Part shown: positions 55,233 through 62,837 of the stretch, piece by piece
How the letters are laid out: each line of letters begins with the position of its first letter
Position numbering within the stretch: the first letter of the stretch is position 1
NCBI RefSeq assembly: GCF_030816915.1
Contig: NZ_JAUSYN010000002.1
Coordinates: 496,001-560,000, forward strand
DNA length: 64,000 bases
Direction of reading: 5' to 3'
Source of the DNA: Streptomyces sp. B3I8
GTDB lineage: Bacteria > Actinomycetota > Actinomycetes > Streptomycetales > Streptomycetaceae
Program-made: the position numbers and the translations under genes
The notes under the pieces: model-generated
The model's database searches: none
The model's input: only the letters and a program-made list of their open reading frames with translations
Told to the model about the DNA's origin: nothing

Positions 55233-56261
55233 ATGAAGATGAACGAGGCCGAAGCGTCGGACGGGGGACGTGGCAGGCCGGACGGGGAAGGCGGGCGACC
55301 GGGCGGGGAAGGCGGGCGACCGGGCGGGCGTGGACTGGCGGAGATGCCCCTGGACCAGGTGCGGACGCTCCTCGCGGTGGTGGACGAGGGCACGTTCGAC
55401 GCGGCCGCCGCCGTTCTGCATGTGACACCCTCGGCGGTCAGCCAGCGGGTGAAGGCGTTGGAGCAGCGCACCGGCCGAGTGCTGCTCACGCGCACCAGAC
55501 CGGTGCGGGCCACCGAGTCCGGCGAGGTGGTGGTGCGGTTCGCCCGGCAGCTCGCCCGGCTGGAGAACGACGCGCGCGAGGAGCTGGGCATGTCCGCCGG
55601 CGCGGAGCCGACCCGGGTGTCGGTCGCGGTGAACGCGGACTCGCTCGCCACCTGGTTCCTGCCCGCGCTCGGGCGGGTGCCCGGGGAGTTGCGGCTGAGT
55701 TACGAACTGCGCCGGGAGGACGAGAGCCACACCGCCGCGCTGCTGCGGGAGGGACGGGTGATGGCGGCGGTCACCTCGTCGCCGGACGCGGTGACGGGCT
55801 GCTCGGTACGCGCGCTGGGGAGGATGCGGTACGTGGCGGCGGCCGCGCCGGGGTTCGCGGAGCGGTGGTTCGGCGATGAGGCCCTGCGGGAGCCGCGCGG
55901 GGAGCGGAACCTGGCGGCGGCCTTCACACGCGCGCCGGTGGTGGTCTTCGACCGGCGGGACGACTTCCAGGACATGTTCGTCCGGCGGCTGGGCGGCCGG
56001 GGCGCCGGCGCCTGGCGGCACCACGTGCCGACTTCGGAGGGGTTCCTCGACTCGGTGGTCGCGGGCCTGGGGTGGGGGATGGTGCCGGTGGCGCAGGCCG
56101 GCGAGCTGCTGCGGACCGGGGCGCTGACGGAGCTGACGCCGGGGCGGCCGATGGACGTGCCGCTGTACTGGCAGCAGTGGAAGCTGGACTCCCCCGCGCT
56201 CGCGGCGGTGGCCGCGGCCGTGGTCGCGGGGGCGGCGGAGGCGCTGGGCGACGGGGGGTGA
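55233..56261 (+). CDS. argP: LysR-family regulator of the ArgP/LysG type
   Basis: The 342-aa protein has a winged-helix N-terminus (LDQVRTLLAVVDEGTFDAAAAVLHVTPSAVSQRVKALEQ) and a substrate-binding domain. ATG 55233 gives a 37-residue Gly/Arg-rich extension made of a tandem GEGGRPG repeat; ATG 55344 is the start that matches family members and may be the true one. Transcription is divergent from the exporter. The interval is AT-rich (about 55205-55232), fitting LysR binding. Confidence 0.9.
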   Translation: MKMNEAEASDGGRGRPDGEGGRPGGEGGRPGGRGLAEMPLDQVRTLLAVVDEGTFDAAAAVLHVTPSAVSQRVKALEQRTGRVLLTRTRPVRATESGEVVVRFARQLARLENDAREELGMSAGAEPTRVSVAVNADSLATWFLPALGRVPGELRLSYELRREDESHTAALLREGRVMAAVTSSPDAVTGCSVRALGRMRYVAAAAPGFAERWFGDEALREPRGERNLAAAFTRAPVVVFDRRDDFQDMFVRRLGGRGAGAWRHHVPTSEGFLDSVVAGLGWGMVPVAQAGELLRTGALTELTPGRPMDVPLYWQQWKLDSPALAAVAAAVVAGAAEALGDGG

Positions 56262-56297
56262 GCCGGGGACGTCGGACAGCCGGACCCCCGAGAGGAG

Positions 56298-56319
56298 CCG
56301 CGCGGTTCTCCGCGCCCCT
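56298..56319. repeat. Streptomyces intergenic palindromic element, copy 4
   Basis: CCGCGCGGTTCTC followed by CGCGCCCCT, after the ArgP-type gene; see copies at 20280, 43142 and 52561. Confidence 0.65.
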
Positions 56320-56360
56320 CGTTGTTGGCGGAGGGACGGGTTCCGGGCCACGATGCGCAC

Positions 56361-57032
56361 ATGAAGGGTGATCTCTTTTCCAGTGACCACGTCGTACAGC
56401 CCGCCGTCGCGCCCGGGATGAGCGTGGAGAACGCCAAGTGCCTGCGGTACGTGGTGAACGGCGACATGCTCGCCCGGCAGGGCGCGATGGTGGCCTACCG
56501 CGGCAATCTGCAGTTCGAACGCAAGAGCCAGGGGGTGGGCGGCATGCTCAAGCGGGCGGTCACCGGCGAGGGGCTGCCGCTGATGACCGTGCGCGGACAG
56601 GGGGAGGCCTGGTTCGCGCACGAGGCGCAGAACTGTTTCGTCGTCGAGGTCGAACCGGGCGACCTGTTCACCGTGAACGGACGCAACGTGCTCTGCTTCG
56701 ACTCGACGTTGCAGTACGAGATCAAGACCGTGAAGGGGTCGGGCATCGCGGGCGGCGGCCTGTTCAACAGCGTGTTCTCCGGGCACGGCAGACTGGGGCT
56801 GGTGTGCCAGGGCGATCCGCTGGTGATCCCGGTCTCCTCGCAGCAGCCGGTTTTCGTGGACACCGACGCGGTGGTCGGCTGGAGCGCCCATCTGACGACT
56901 TCGCTGCACCGCTCGCAGTCCGTGGGCTCGATGCTGCGCGGCGGATCGGGCGAGGTCGTGCAACTGCGCCTGGACGGCGAGGGGTTCGTGGTGGTGCGGC
57001 CCAGCGAGCAGAAGCCGCAGCAGGAGCACTGA
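56361..57032 (+). CDS. AIM24-family protein
   Basis: The 223-aa protein starts at MKGDLFSS (ATG 56361). It has a double-psi beta-barrel-like AIM24/DUF124 pattern: GDMLARQGAMVAYRG, LPLMTVRGQGEAWFA, GDLFTVNGRNVLCFD, and a final QLRLDGEGFVVVRPS strand. The mitochondrial namesake affects inner-membrane organisation; bacterial members have unknown functions. It is alone on the plus strand and converges with the polyprenyl synthase gene. Confidence 0.9.
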   Translation: MKGDLFSSDHVVQPAVAPGMSVENAKCLRYVVNGDMLARQGAMVAYRGNLQFERKSQGVGGMLKRAVTGEGLPLMTVRGQGEAWFAHEAQNCFVVEVEPGDLFTVNGRNVLCFDSTLQYEIKTVKGSGIAGGGLFNSVFSGHGRLGLVCQGDPLVIPVSSQQPVFVDTDAVVGWSAHLTTSLHRSQSVGSMLRGGSGEVVQLRLDGEGFVVVRPSEQKPQQEH

Positions 57033-57054
57033 CGGCCCGCCGCCCCGGGATGCG

Positions 57055-57080
57055 GGCCGCGCGCGCCGGCGCGCGCGGCC
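57055..57080. terminator. Perfect 26-bp palindrome between convergent genes
   Basis: The arms GGCCGCGCGCGCC and its reverse complement abut with no loop, immediately after the AIM24 gene. It could end both transcripts or extrude as a cruciform. Confidence 0.6.
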
Positions 57081-57131
57081 GGCGCACCCGCGCCGTGGAC
57101 GACGTCGGCGCGCGGGACTCCCCCACGACAC

Positions 57132-58523
57132 TCAGACCGTCCGTTCTTCCAGGCCCTCCAGCAGACGGGTGAGCGCGGCCGCCGGTCCGGGGCGCAACGG
57201 CGCGGCGGCCAGCAGGGCGCGCGCCCGGGCGAGATGGTGGCGGCCTTCCCGCAGCGTCGTGGCCCGGCCGCCGGCCGCGGTGATCAGCTCCGCCGCCTCC
57301 TGCGTCCGTCCGGCTTCGAGGGCGGCGGCGAGTGCGGGCCCGTGCGCTGTGGCCAGCGCGGCGAGCACGGGCAGGGTCTTCTTGCGCTGCCGCAGGTCGC
57401 CGTGGACCGGCTTTCCGGTGACGTCGGGGTCACCCCAGATGCCCAGCAGGTCGTCGGCGGCCTGGAAGCCCACCCCGAGGTGACGGCCGGCCCGGTCGAG
57501 CGCCTCGACGGTCGCCTCCGGGGCACCCCCGAGCCGGGCCCCGAGGGCGAGCGCACAGCCCAGCAGGGCCCCGGTCTTGCGTTCGGCCATCGCCTCGTAC
57601 TCCGCCATGCCCACGGCGTCCGGGCCGGTCCACGGCCGCCCGGCGAAGAGCAGGTCGTCGGCCTGCCCGTGGACCAGGTCACCGAGGGCCGCGGTCAGTC
57701 GGCGGACGGCTCCCGGTGTGGGGGCGAGCTCCCCGACGGCGAGGGTGAGGAGCGCGTCACCGGCGAGGACGGCGGGCCCGGTGCCGTACGCCCGCCACAG
57801 CGCGGGCCGGCCACGGCGCAGGTCGTCGCCGTCCATCACGTCGTCGTGCACCAGGGAGAACACGTGCACGAGTTCGACGGCGACGGCCGCCGGTACGCCG
57901 GCCCCGGCCCCGCCGCCGACGGCTTCGGCGGCGAGCACGGCGAGCGCCTGCCGCACCCCTTTCCCGGCCCCGGGGATCGCGTGGTCCCCGGCGCCCGCCC
58001 TCGCGGGACCGTCCTCGATCCGCGGCAGTCCCAGGGCGTACGCCCCCATGTCGGCGACCCACGGATGCAGGGACCGGACGGCGAAGGCGAGCGCGGGCGC
58101 GACCAGCGTCCGGCACCGCGCGAGTACGGCACCCGCGGTGGGCGCGGCACCGGCAGGCTCCGGCACGCCGACGGCCGTCAGGGGGGCGGCGGCCGGTGAG
58201 TCCCCCGCGCCGCGCATCTCCGCGCTGCCCTCCCACACGTCCGCCCTCCGCCCCGGGGAAGCGCCGGGCGCCGTCACCGCACCGGGCGGGGACACGTGCG
58301 TCGTGGCGTAGGCGAGGACCGGCCCGGGCCTGGCGCCCACGGACGCGGCGCCCTTCGCACCGGGCGCGGCCATCAGGCGGGGCGAGTCCGCCACGTGCCG
58401 GGCACCTTCCCGAGCCACCGGAACCGCCGTACCCGGCTCCGTACCCGGCTCCGGCGCCGTGCCATGGGCTACGTCCGGCGCCCCCGGCGCGGTGGCCGTC
58501 CCGTTCGGTGGCGTGAGCCTCAT
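57132..58523 (-). CDS. Polyprenyl synthetase with long disordered N-terminal extension
   Basis: The 463-aa protein has an Ala/Pro/Gly-rich, low-complexity N-terminal region to about residue 130. The all-helical isoprenyl diphosphate synthase follows: first Asp-rich motif DDVMD at 227-231, then KTGALLG, and DDLLGIWGD at 357-365. Such enzymes condense isopentenyl diphosphate with allylic diphosphates. The disordered extension resembles those on polyprenyl transferase cargo of family 2 encapsulins; no shell gene is in the window. The ATG at 58523 overlaps the TPR stop by 4 bp. Confidence 0.88.
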   Translation of the reverse strand: MRLTPPNGTATAPGAPDVAHGTAPEPGTEPGTAVPVAREGARHVADSPRLMAAPGAKGAASVGARPGPVLAYATTHVSPPGAVTAPGASPGRRADVWEGSAEMRGAGDSPAAAPLTAVGVPEPAGAAPTAGAVLARCRTLVAPALAFAVRSLHPWVADMGAYALGLPRIEDGPARAGAGDHAIPGAGKGVRQALAVLAAEAVGGGAGAGVPAAVAVELVHVFSLVHDDVMDGDDLRRGRPALWRAYGTGPAVLAGDALLTLAVGELAPTPGAVRRLTAALGDLVHGQADDLLFAGRPWTGPDAVGMAEYEAMAERKTGALLGCALALGARLGGAPEATVEALDRAGRHLGVGFQAADDLLGIWGDPDVTGKPVHGDLRQRKKTLPVLAALATAHGPALAAALEAGRTQEAAELITAAGGRATTLREGRHHLARARALLAAAPLRPGPAAALTRLLEGLEERTV

Positions 58524-59668
58524 CGGGACTCCTCCGTCCGGTTCCCGGCCGGGGCCGGCGGCGGAGTGGGGGTGAGGCCCAGTTCCTCGCGTGCCCGGCG
58601 CACCGACTCCCGGCCGTGCCGCAGGCCGATCCGGTCGAGGGTCTCGGCCAGCACGTCGAGGTCCGCGGCCGTCTCGGCGGGTTCGCGGCCGAGACGGGCC
58701 AGGGACTTGACCAGCCCGAGCCGGGCCAGCGCCCTGCCACGGGGTTCGTCCATGCCGTCGAACTCCTCGAGCGCCCTCGCGTACAGCTCCCGTGACTCCG
58801 CGTAGCGCCCGGCGCGATAGAGCACGTTGCCCCGCATCTTGTGGTTGTAGGCCAGGGCGCCGAGGAGGTTCATCGCCCGGCACGAGGCCTCGGCCTCGGC
58901 GAGCAGGCCGAGCGCGCGTTCCGTGTCGCCGTCGCGCACGGAGACGATGTCGGCGAGGCCGCGCAGCGCCCAGGCGTGTCCGCGGCGGTCCTCGGCGGCG
59001 GCCGCTATCCCCGCCGCCTCTTCGAACATGGCGTAGGCGCTGTCGTAGGAGCCGGTGTTGCGGTGGATCTGCGCGATGCCTTCCAGCGCCCAGACGGTGT
59101 GCCGGGCCTCGCCCCGCCTGCGCGCCTCGGCCAGCAGCTGCTCGTGCAGGGCGGTGACCGCCTCGTAGTCGCCCTGGATACGGCCGGTCTCGGCCAGGCC
59201 GGCGAGCGAGTAGCCGCGGACGACGACGTCCCCGGCCCGTTCGCCGGAATCGGCTGCGAGCCGGAGCAGCCGCCGGGCGAGCGGCAGCGCGCCGCGCTGG
59301 CGGGCGAGAGTGCCGCCGCTCCACAGCGCCCAGGCCATCGCGGAGGTGTCGCCCGCCTCGCGGGCCGCGCGGTAGCTGGCCTTCCAGGCACGGTCGGCCT
59401 CGGCCACCTGGCCCAGCCGACGGTGCGCCTCGGCCACGGCGAGGCCGGAGCGCGCGGCCTCGCCCGGCGCTCCCGCGCGCTCGGCGGCACGCAGCTGGGC
59501 CGTGCCGGCGGTCAGGACGTCGGTGAGCGAGGAGTTCACCGACAGGGTGGTCAACTCGCCCTGATACTCCGGGGCGAAGGCCTTGCCGTACATGTGTGCC
59601 CTTCGATCGGCCGCCGACGGGGCCGTCGGCGGAGCGGTGGTCGGCGGGCGGTGAGGCTGCTCCGACAT
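58520..59668 (-). CDS. Tetratricopeptide-repeat protein
   Basis: The 382-aa protein is built from about seven TPR-like helical pairs, with conserved Trp/Leu/Ala spacing such as AHRRLGQVAEADRAWKASYRAA, HTVWALEGIAQIHRNTGSYDSAYAMFEEA and NHKMRGNVLYRAGRYAESRELYARALEEF. TPRs mediate protein-protein binding. It is translationally coupled to the polyprenyl synthase, so it probably acts with that enzyme. The start ATG 59668 (MSEQPHRPP) was preferred to a longer frame beginning at 59743 that runs through the operator region. Confidence 0.88.
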   Translation of the reverse strand: MSEQPHRPPTTAPPTAPSAADRRAHMYGKAFAPEYQGELTTLSVNSSLTDVLTAGTAQLRAAERAGAPGEAARSGLAVAEAHRRLGQVAEADRAWKASYRAAREAGDTSAMAWALWSGGTLARQRGALPLARRLLRLAADSGERAGDVVVRGYSLAGLAETGRIQGDYEAVTALHEQLLAEARRRGEARHTVWALEGIAQIHRNTGSYDSAYAMFEEAAGIAAAAEDRRGHAWALRGLADIVSVRDGDTERALGLLAEAEASCRAMNLLGALAYNHKMRGNVLYRAGRYAESRELYARALEEFDGMDEPRGRALARLGLVKSLARLGREPAETAADLDVLAETLDRIGLRHGRESVRRAREELGLTPTPPPAPAGNRTEESR

Positions 59669-59719
59669 ACGGGTCCTGTGCACCCTGGGCGCTCCAGGCA
59701 CCACGTGGACATGTCGGAT

Positions 59720-59736
59720 ATACACGCTGTGTATAC
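59720..59736. promoter_or_regulatory. Palindromic operator candidate before the TPR-polyprenyl operon
   Basis: TATACAC-GCT-GTGTATA is a perfect 7-bp inverted repeat. A second TATACAC overlaps it at 59733, and a related GTATA follows at 59744. The AT-rich patch stands out and lies 52 bp before the TPR ATG. Confidence 0.6.
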
Positions 59737-59842
59737 ACACCATGTATAGAAAGGGGCAGCCCTCCGCCCGCTTGTCACTGATCTAGAGGGCCCGCCCCCG
59801 CCTTCGGTTGCCTGACGTCACACACCGCCCCGCCGCCCGTTC

Positions 59843-59858
59843 CTGCACATACGTTCGA
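59843..59858 (+). promoter_or_regulatory. Weak LexA-box-like sequence upstream of alkB
   Basis: The right half GTTCGA (59853-59858) is perfect relative to the actinobacterial SOS box (TCGAAC-N4-GTTCGA). The left half matches only three of six positions. It lies 21 bp before the AlkB start. Confidence 0.25.
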
Positions 59859-59878
59859 ATAGCGGGTACGCTGGAGAG

Positions 59879-60511
59879 ATGGCCACGCATCTCCAGGGCT
59901 CCCTGTTCGACCAGACCGACGGCGACGATCTCCGGCTCGGCCCACTGGACGGGCTGCGCCGCACCCGGCTGGACGCCCGGGCCTGGATCGACCTGCTGCC
60001 GGGCTGGCTCGCCGGGGCCGACGCCCTGTTCGAACGCCTTGTCCTCGACGTCCCCTGGCGGGCCGAGCGGCGCCGGATGTACGACCAGACCGTCGACGTT
60101 CCCCGGCTGCTCCGTTTCTACGGCGCCGGCGACCCGCTCCCCCACCCGCTGCTCGCCGAGGCCCGCGACGCGCTCTCCGCGCACTACGCCGCCGAGCTGG
60201 GCGAGCCGTTCGTCACGGCGGGGCTCTGCTACTACCGGGACGGCCGGGACAGCGTCGCCTGGCACGGCGACCGGATCGGGCGGAGCGCGCACGAGGACAC
60301 GATGATCGCCATCCTCTCCGTGGGCGCCCCCCGCGACCTGGCGCTGCGACCGCGCGGCGGCGGGCCCGTCCTGCGCCGCCCGCTCGGGCACGGCGACCTG
60401 ATCGTGATGGGCGGTTCCTGCCAGCGGACCTGGGAGCACGCGGTCCCCAAGACCGGCCGGGCGATCGGCCCCCGCGTCAGCGTCCAGTTCCGTACGCGCG
60501 GCGTGCGCTGA
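59879..60511 (+). CDS. alkB: AlkB-family 2-oxoglutarate-dependent dioxygenase (DNA/RNA demethylase)
   Basis: The 210-aa protein has the HxD motif His129/Asp131 (AWHGDR) and distal His187 (WEHAVPK), with an Arg cluster (RVSVQFRTR) for 2-oxoglutarate. AlkB repairs 1-methyladenine and 3-methylcytosine by oxidative demethylation. It is divergent from the TPR gene and monocistronic. A short weak SOS-box-like sequence lies upstream. Confidence 0.9.
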   Translation: MATHLQGSLFDQTDGDDLRLGPLDGLRRTRLDARAWIDLLPGWLAGADALFERLVLDVPWRAERRRMYDQTVDVPRLLRFYGAGDPLPHPLLAEARDALSAHYAAELGEPFVTAGLCYYRDGRDSVAWHGDRIGRSAHEDTMIAILSVGAPRDLALRPRGGGPVLRRPLGHGDLIVMGGSCQRTWEHAVPKTGRAIGPRVSVQFRTRGVR

Positions 60512-60531
60512 GCGGCCCGGGGCCGCTCGCC

Positions 60532-61128
60532 TCAGCGGGGGCCGAGCTGCGCCTGTACCGCCGGGGCGTACCGGTCGGCGATCTCCTCGACGTCCGCGGC
60601 GCGCACATGGACGCCGCGGGCGATGCCGTACATCACCCCGAGCCCGAGCAGCGTGCCGACGGTCAGCTCGGCGCGGAGCCCGGCGTCCGGTCCGGTCAGC
60701 CGGGCGGCGAGCCGGTCGACGACCTGGGTGCGGAAGTTGGCGCGCAGGATGTCGCCCTGCTCGCCCTGGAGCGGGGCGAAGACGATGCGCAGCAGCGGGT
60801 CGGCGCCGCGTTCGGTCTGGCCGAGCAGCAGGTGGCGCACCATGTGCCGGCCCAGCGCGGGGACCGGCGCGTCCAGCAGGGCGTCGACGTCGGCCTCGAA
60901 CGACATGACCTGGGCGAAGAGGGTGTCCTTGTTGCCGAAGTACTTGAGGATCAGCGGCGGGCTGACCCCCGCCCGGTCGGCGACCGCCTTGAGGGTGATG
61001 TCGGCGTGGGCGTGCCGGGCCAGCAGGTACCGGGCCGCCCGCAGGATCTCCGCCCGGGTGGTCCGGGCGTCCCGGCGCGCGGGCGGCGCCGACGGCGGGG
61101 CCGTCCGCGGTGTCGTCACCGGTGTCAC
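60532..61128 (-). CDS. TetR-family repressor, probably of the adjacent exporter
   Basis: GTG 61128 overlaps the stop of the MFS gene by 4 bp. The 198-aa protein has a TetR HTH (TRAEILRAARYLLARHAHADITLKAVADRAGVSPPLILKYFGNKDTLF) and a helical ligand domain. The operon MFS-tetR, with twin palindromes before it, points to auto-repression and export of the inducer. It may belong to the TetR_C_17-type group. Confidence 0.92.
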   Translation of the reverse strand: MTPVTTPRTAPPSAPPARRDARTTRAEILRAARYLLARHAHADITLKAVADRAGVSPPLILKYFGNKDTLFAQVMSFEADVDALLDAPVPALGRHMVRHLLLGQTERGADPLLRIVFAPLQGEQGDILRANFRTQVVDRLAARLTGPDAGLRAELTVGTLLGLGVMYGIARGVHVRAADVEEIADRYAPAVQAQLGPR

Positions 61129-62642
61129 GCTCCTTCCAGCGCCCCCTCATCGGAGGCCTTCGCCCGCACGGCCGCGCTGCCGCCCCCGACCGTGCCGTCG
61201 AGCCGGCCGACGGGCGAGCCGGGGATGGTGAGCGCGACGGCGCAGGCCACCAGGGCGACCGTACCCGCCATCGCGAACGACAGCAGATAGCCGTGCAGCG
61301 TGGGTACCGGCACGCCGCCGACAGCGCGGGTGTGGTGGACGAGCACGGCGGCGACGGCCGCGCTGCACGTGGCCTGCCCGATGGTGCGCATCAGCACGTT
61401 GACGCCGTTCGCGGAGGCCGTCTGCCCGGCCGGCACCGCCCGCAGGATCAGCGTGGGCAGGGCCGAGTAGGCGAGGGTGGTGCCGAGGGAGATCACCGCC
61501 GCCCCCGTGATGATCACCCACAGGTCGGTGCTGTCGGCGATCCGCACGACGTATCCGACGACGATGACGGCGGCGCCGAGCGCGAGCGTCACCCGGGGGC
61601 CGCGCGCGGCGGAGATGCGGGCCGACACCGGCGAGAACAGCAGCATGATCACCCCGCTGGGCAGCAGGCACAGGCCGCTGGCCACGATGGACAGCCCGAG
61701 CCCGTACCCGGTGGACTTCGGCGCCTGCACGAGCTGGGCGGTGACGAGCGAGTTGGCGTAGAAGCCGAACCCGACGAGGAGCGCGGTGAGGTGCGGCAGC
61801 GCGACCCGGGGCCGGACGGCGAGCCGCAGGTCGACCAACGGCCGTGCGGCGCGCCTCTGCTGGTACCACCACAGGCTCATCACCAGCACGGCGGCGGCGA
61901 ACAGGCCGAGGACCCGCGGGCTGGTCCAGCCCCAGGTGCCGCCCTGCGACACGCCGAGGAGCAGCGCCGCCAGGCCGACGGCGAGGCCCAGCGCGCCGAG
62001 CACGTCGAAGCGGCCGGGCTCGCGCACCGGCGACTCTCGCACCGCCCACCAGGCCAGCGCGACGCCGCTCGCGCCCAGCGCGCTGGTCACCCAGAACATC
62101 ACGTGCCAGTCGGCGTACTGCACGATCAGCGCGGTGAGCGGCAGGCCGAGCGCGGCGCCGATGCCGACGGTGGAGCTCATCAGCGCCACCGCCGAACCCG
62201 TGCGCTCGGGCGGCAGTTCGTCGCGCAGGATGCTGATCGACAGCGGGACGACGGCGGCGGCCGCGCCCTGCAGCGCCCGGGCCGCGATGAGGACGCCGAT
62301 CGTCGAGGTCAGGGCGCACATCACAGAGCCGAGGGTCATCAGCGCGAGGGCGCAGAGGAGTACCCGCCGCTTGCCGTACATGTCGCCGGCGCGGCCCAGC
62401 ACGGGGGTGAGGACCGCGCCGGACAGCAGGGTGGCGGTGACCATCCAGGAGACGGCGCCCGGGGACGAGCCGGTCAGCCGGGGCAGGTCGGGCAGCAACG
62501 GCACGACGACGGTCTGCATGACCGCCATGAGGATGCCGCCGAACGCCAGCGCCGGCACCGCCATCCGTTCCCGCAGGGCCACCCGTCCGCCGGGCTCCGG
62601 GGGGATGCCGGGGCCGGTGGGCGGGACGGATATCGGGACCAC
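61125..62642 (-). CDS. DHA2-family MFS drug exporter (EmrB/QacA type)
   Basis: The 505-aa protein has 14 predicted transmembrane segments and the MQTVVVPLLPDLPR motif after the first helix, typical of DHA2 efflux pumps. A longer frame begins at ATG 62705, but that ATG lies inside an operator. GTG 62642 has a GGAG site 5 nt upstream and is preferred. Translation is coupled to the TetR gene through a 4-bp overlap. Confidence 0.92.
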   Translation of the reverse strand: MVPISVPPTGPGIPPEPGGRVALRERMAVPALAFGGILMAVMQTVVVPLLPDLPRLTGSSPGAVSWMVTATLLSGAVLTPVLGRAGDMYGKRRVLLCALALMTLGSVMCALTSTIGVLIAARALQGAAAAVVPLSISILRDELPPERTGSAVALMSSTVGIGAALGLPLTALIVQYADWHVMFWVTSALGASGVALAWWAVRESPVREPGRFDVLGALGLAVGLAALLLGVSQGGTWGWTSPRVLGLFAAAVLVMSLWWYQQRRAARPLVDLRLAVRPRVALPHLTALLVGFGFYANSLVTAQLVQAPKSTGYGLGLSIVASGLCLLPSGVIMLLFSPVSARISAARGPRVTLALGAAVIVVGYVVRIADSTDLWVIITGAAVISLGTTLAYSALPTLILRAVPAGQTASANGVNVLMRTIGQATCSAAVAAVLVHHTRAVGGVPVPTLHGYLLSFAMAGTVALVACAVALTIPGSPVGRLDGTVGGGSAAVRAKASDEGALEGA

Positions 62643-62692
62643 GGATGCTCCAGAGGGCCGGTGCGGCGCGCGGCGGCGGCGCACGGAAGGCG

Positions 62693-62734
62693 GGTGAATG
62701 GTCATTCACCTTACCGGGTGAATTGCCATTCACC
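62693..62734. promoter_or_regulatory. Tandem TetR operators GGTGAAT-N4-ATTCACC
   Basis: Two perfect inverted repeats GGTGAAT-N4-ATTCACC lie at 62693-62710 and 62717-62734. The second extends to 10-bp arms (62714-62737). Their starts are 24 bp apart. They sit about 50-90 bp before the chosen MFS start. Confidence 0.8.
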
Positions 62735-62837
62735 CGGTCCGGGCCTGCCCTGCGGCTGGGCCTCCCCCGGCGGGTGGGCCTTCTTCCGGCGGGCGGGTCC
62801 CACACGGCGGCGGTCCCCTGCCTGCGGCGGGCCGGTC

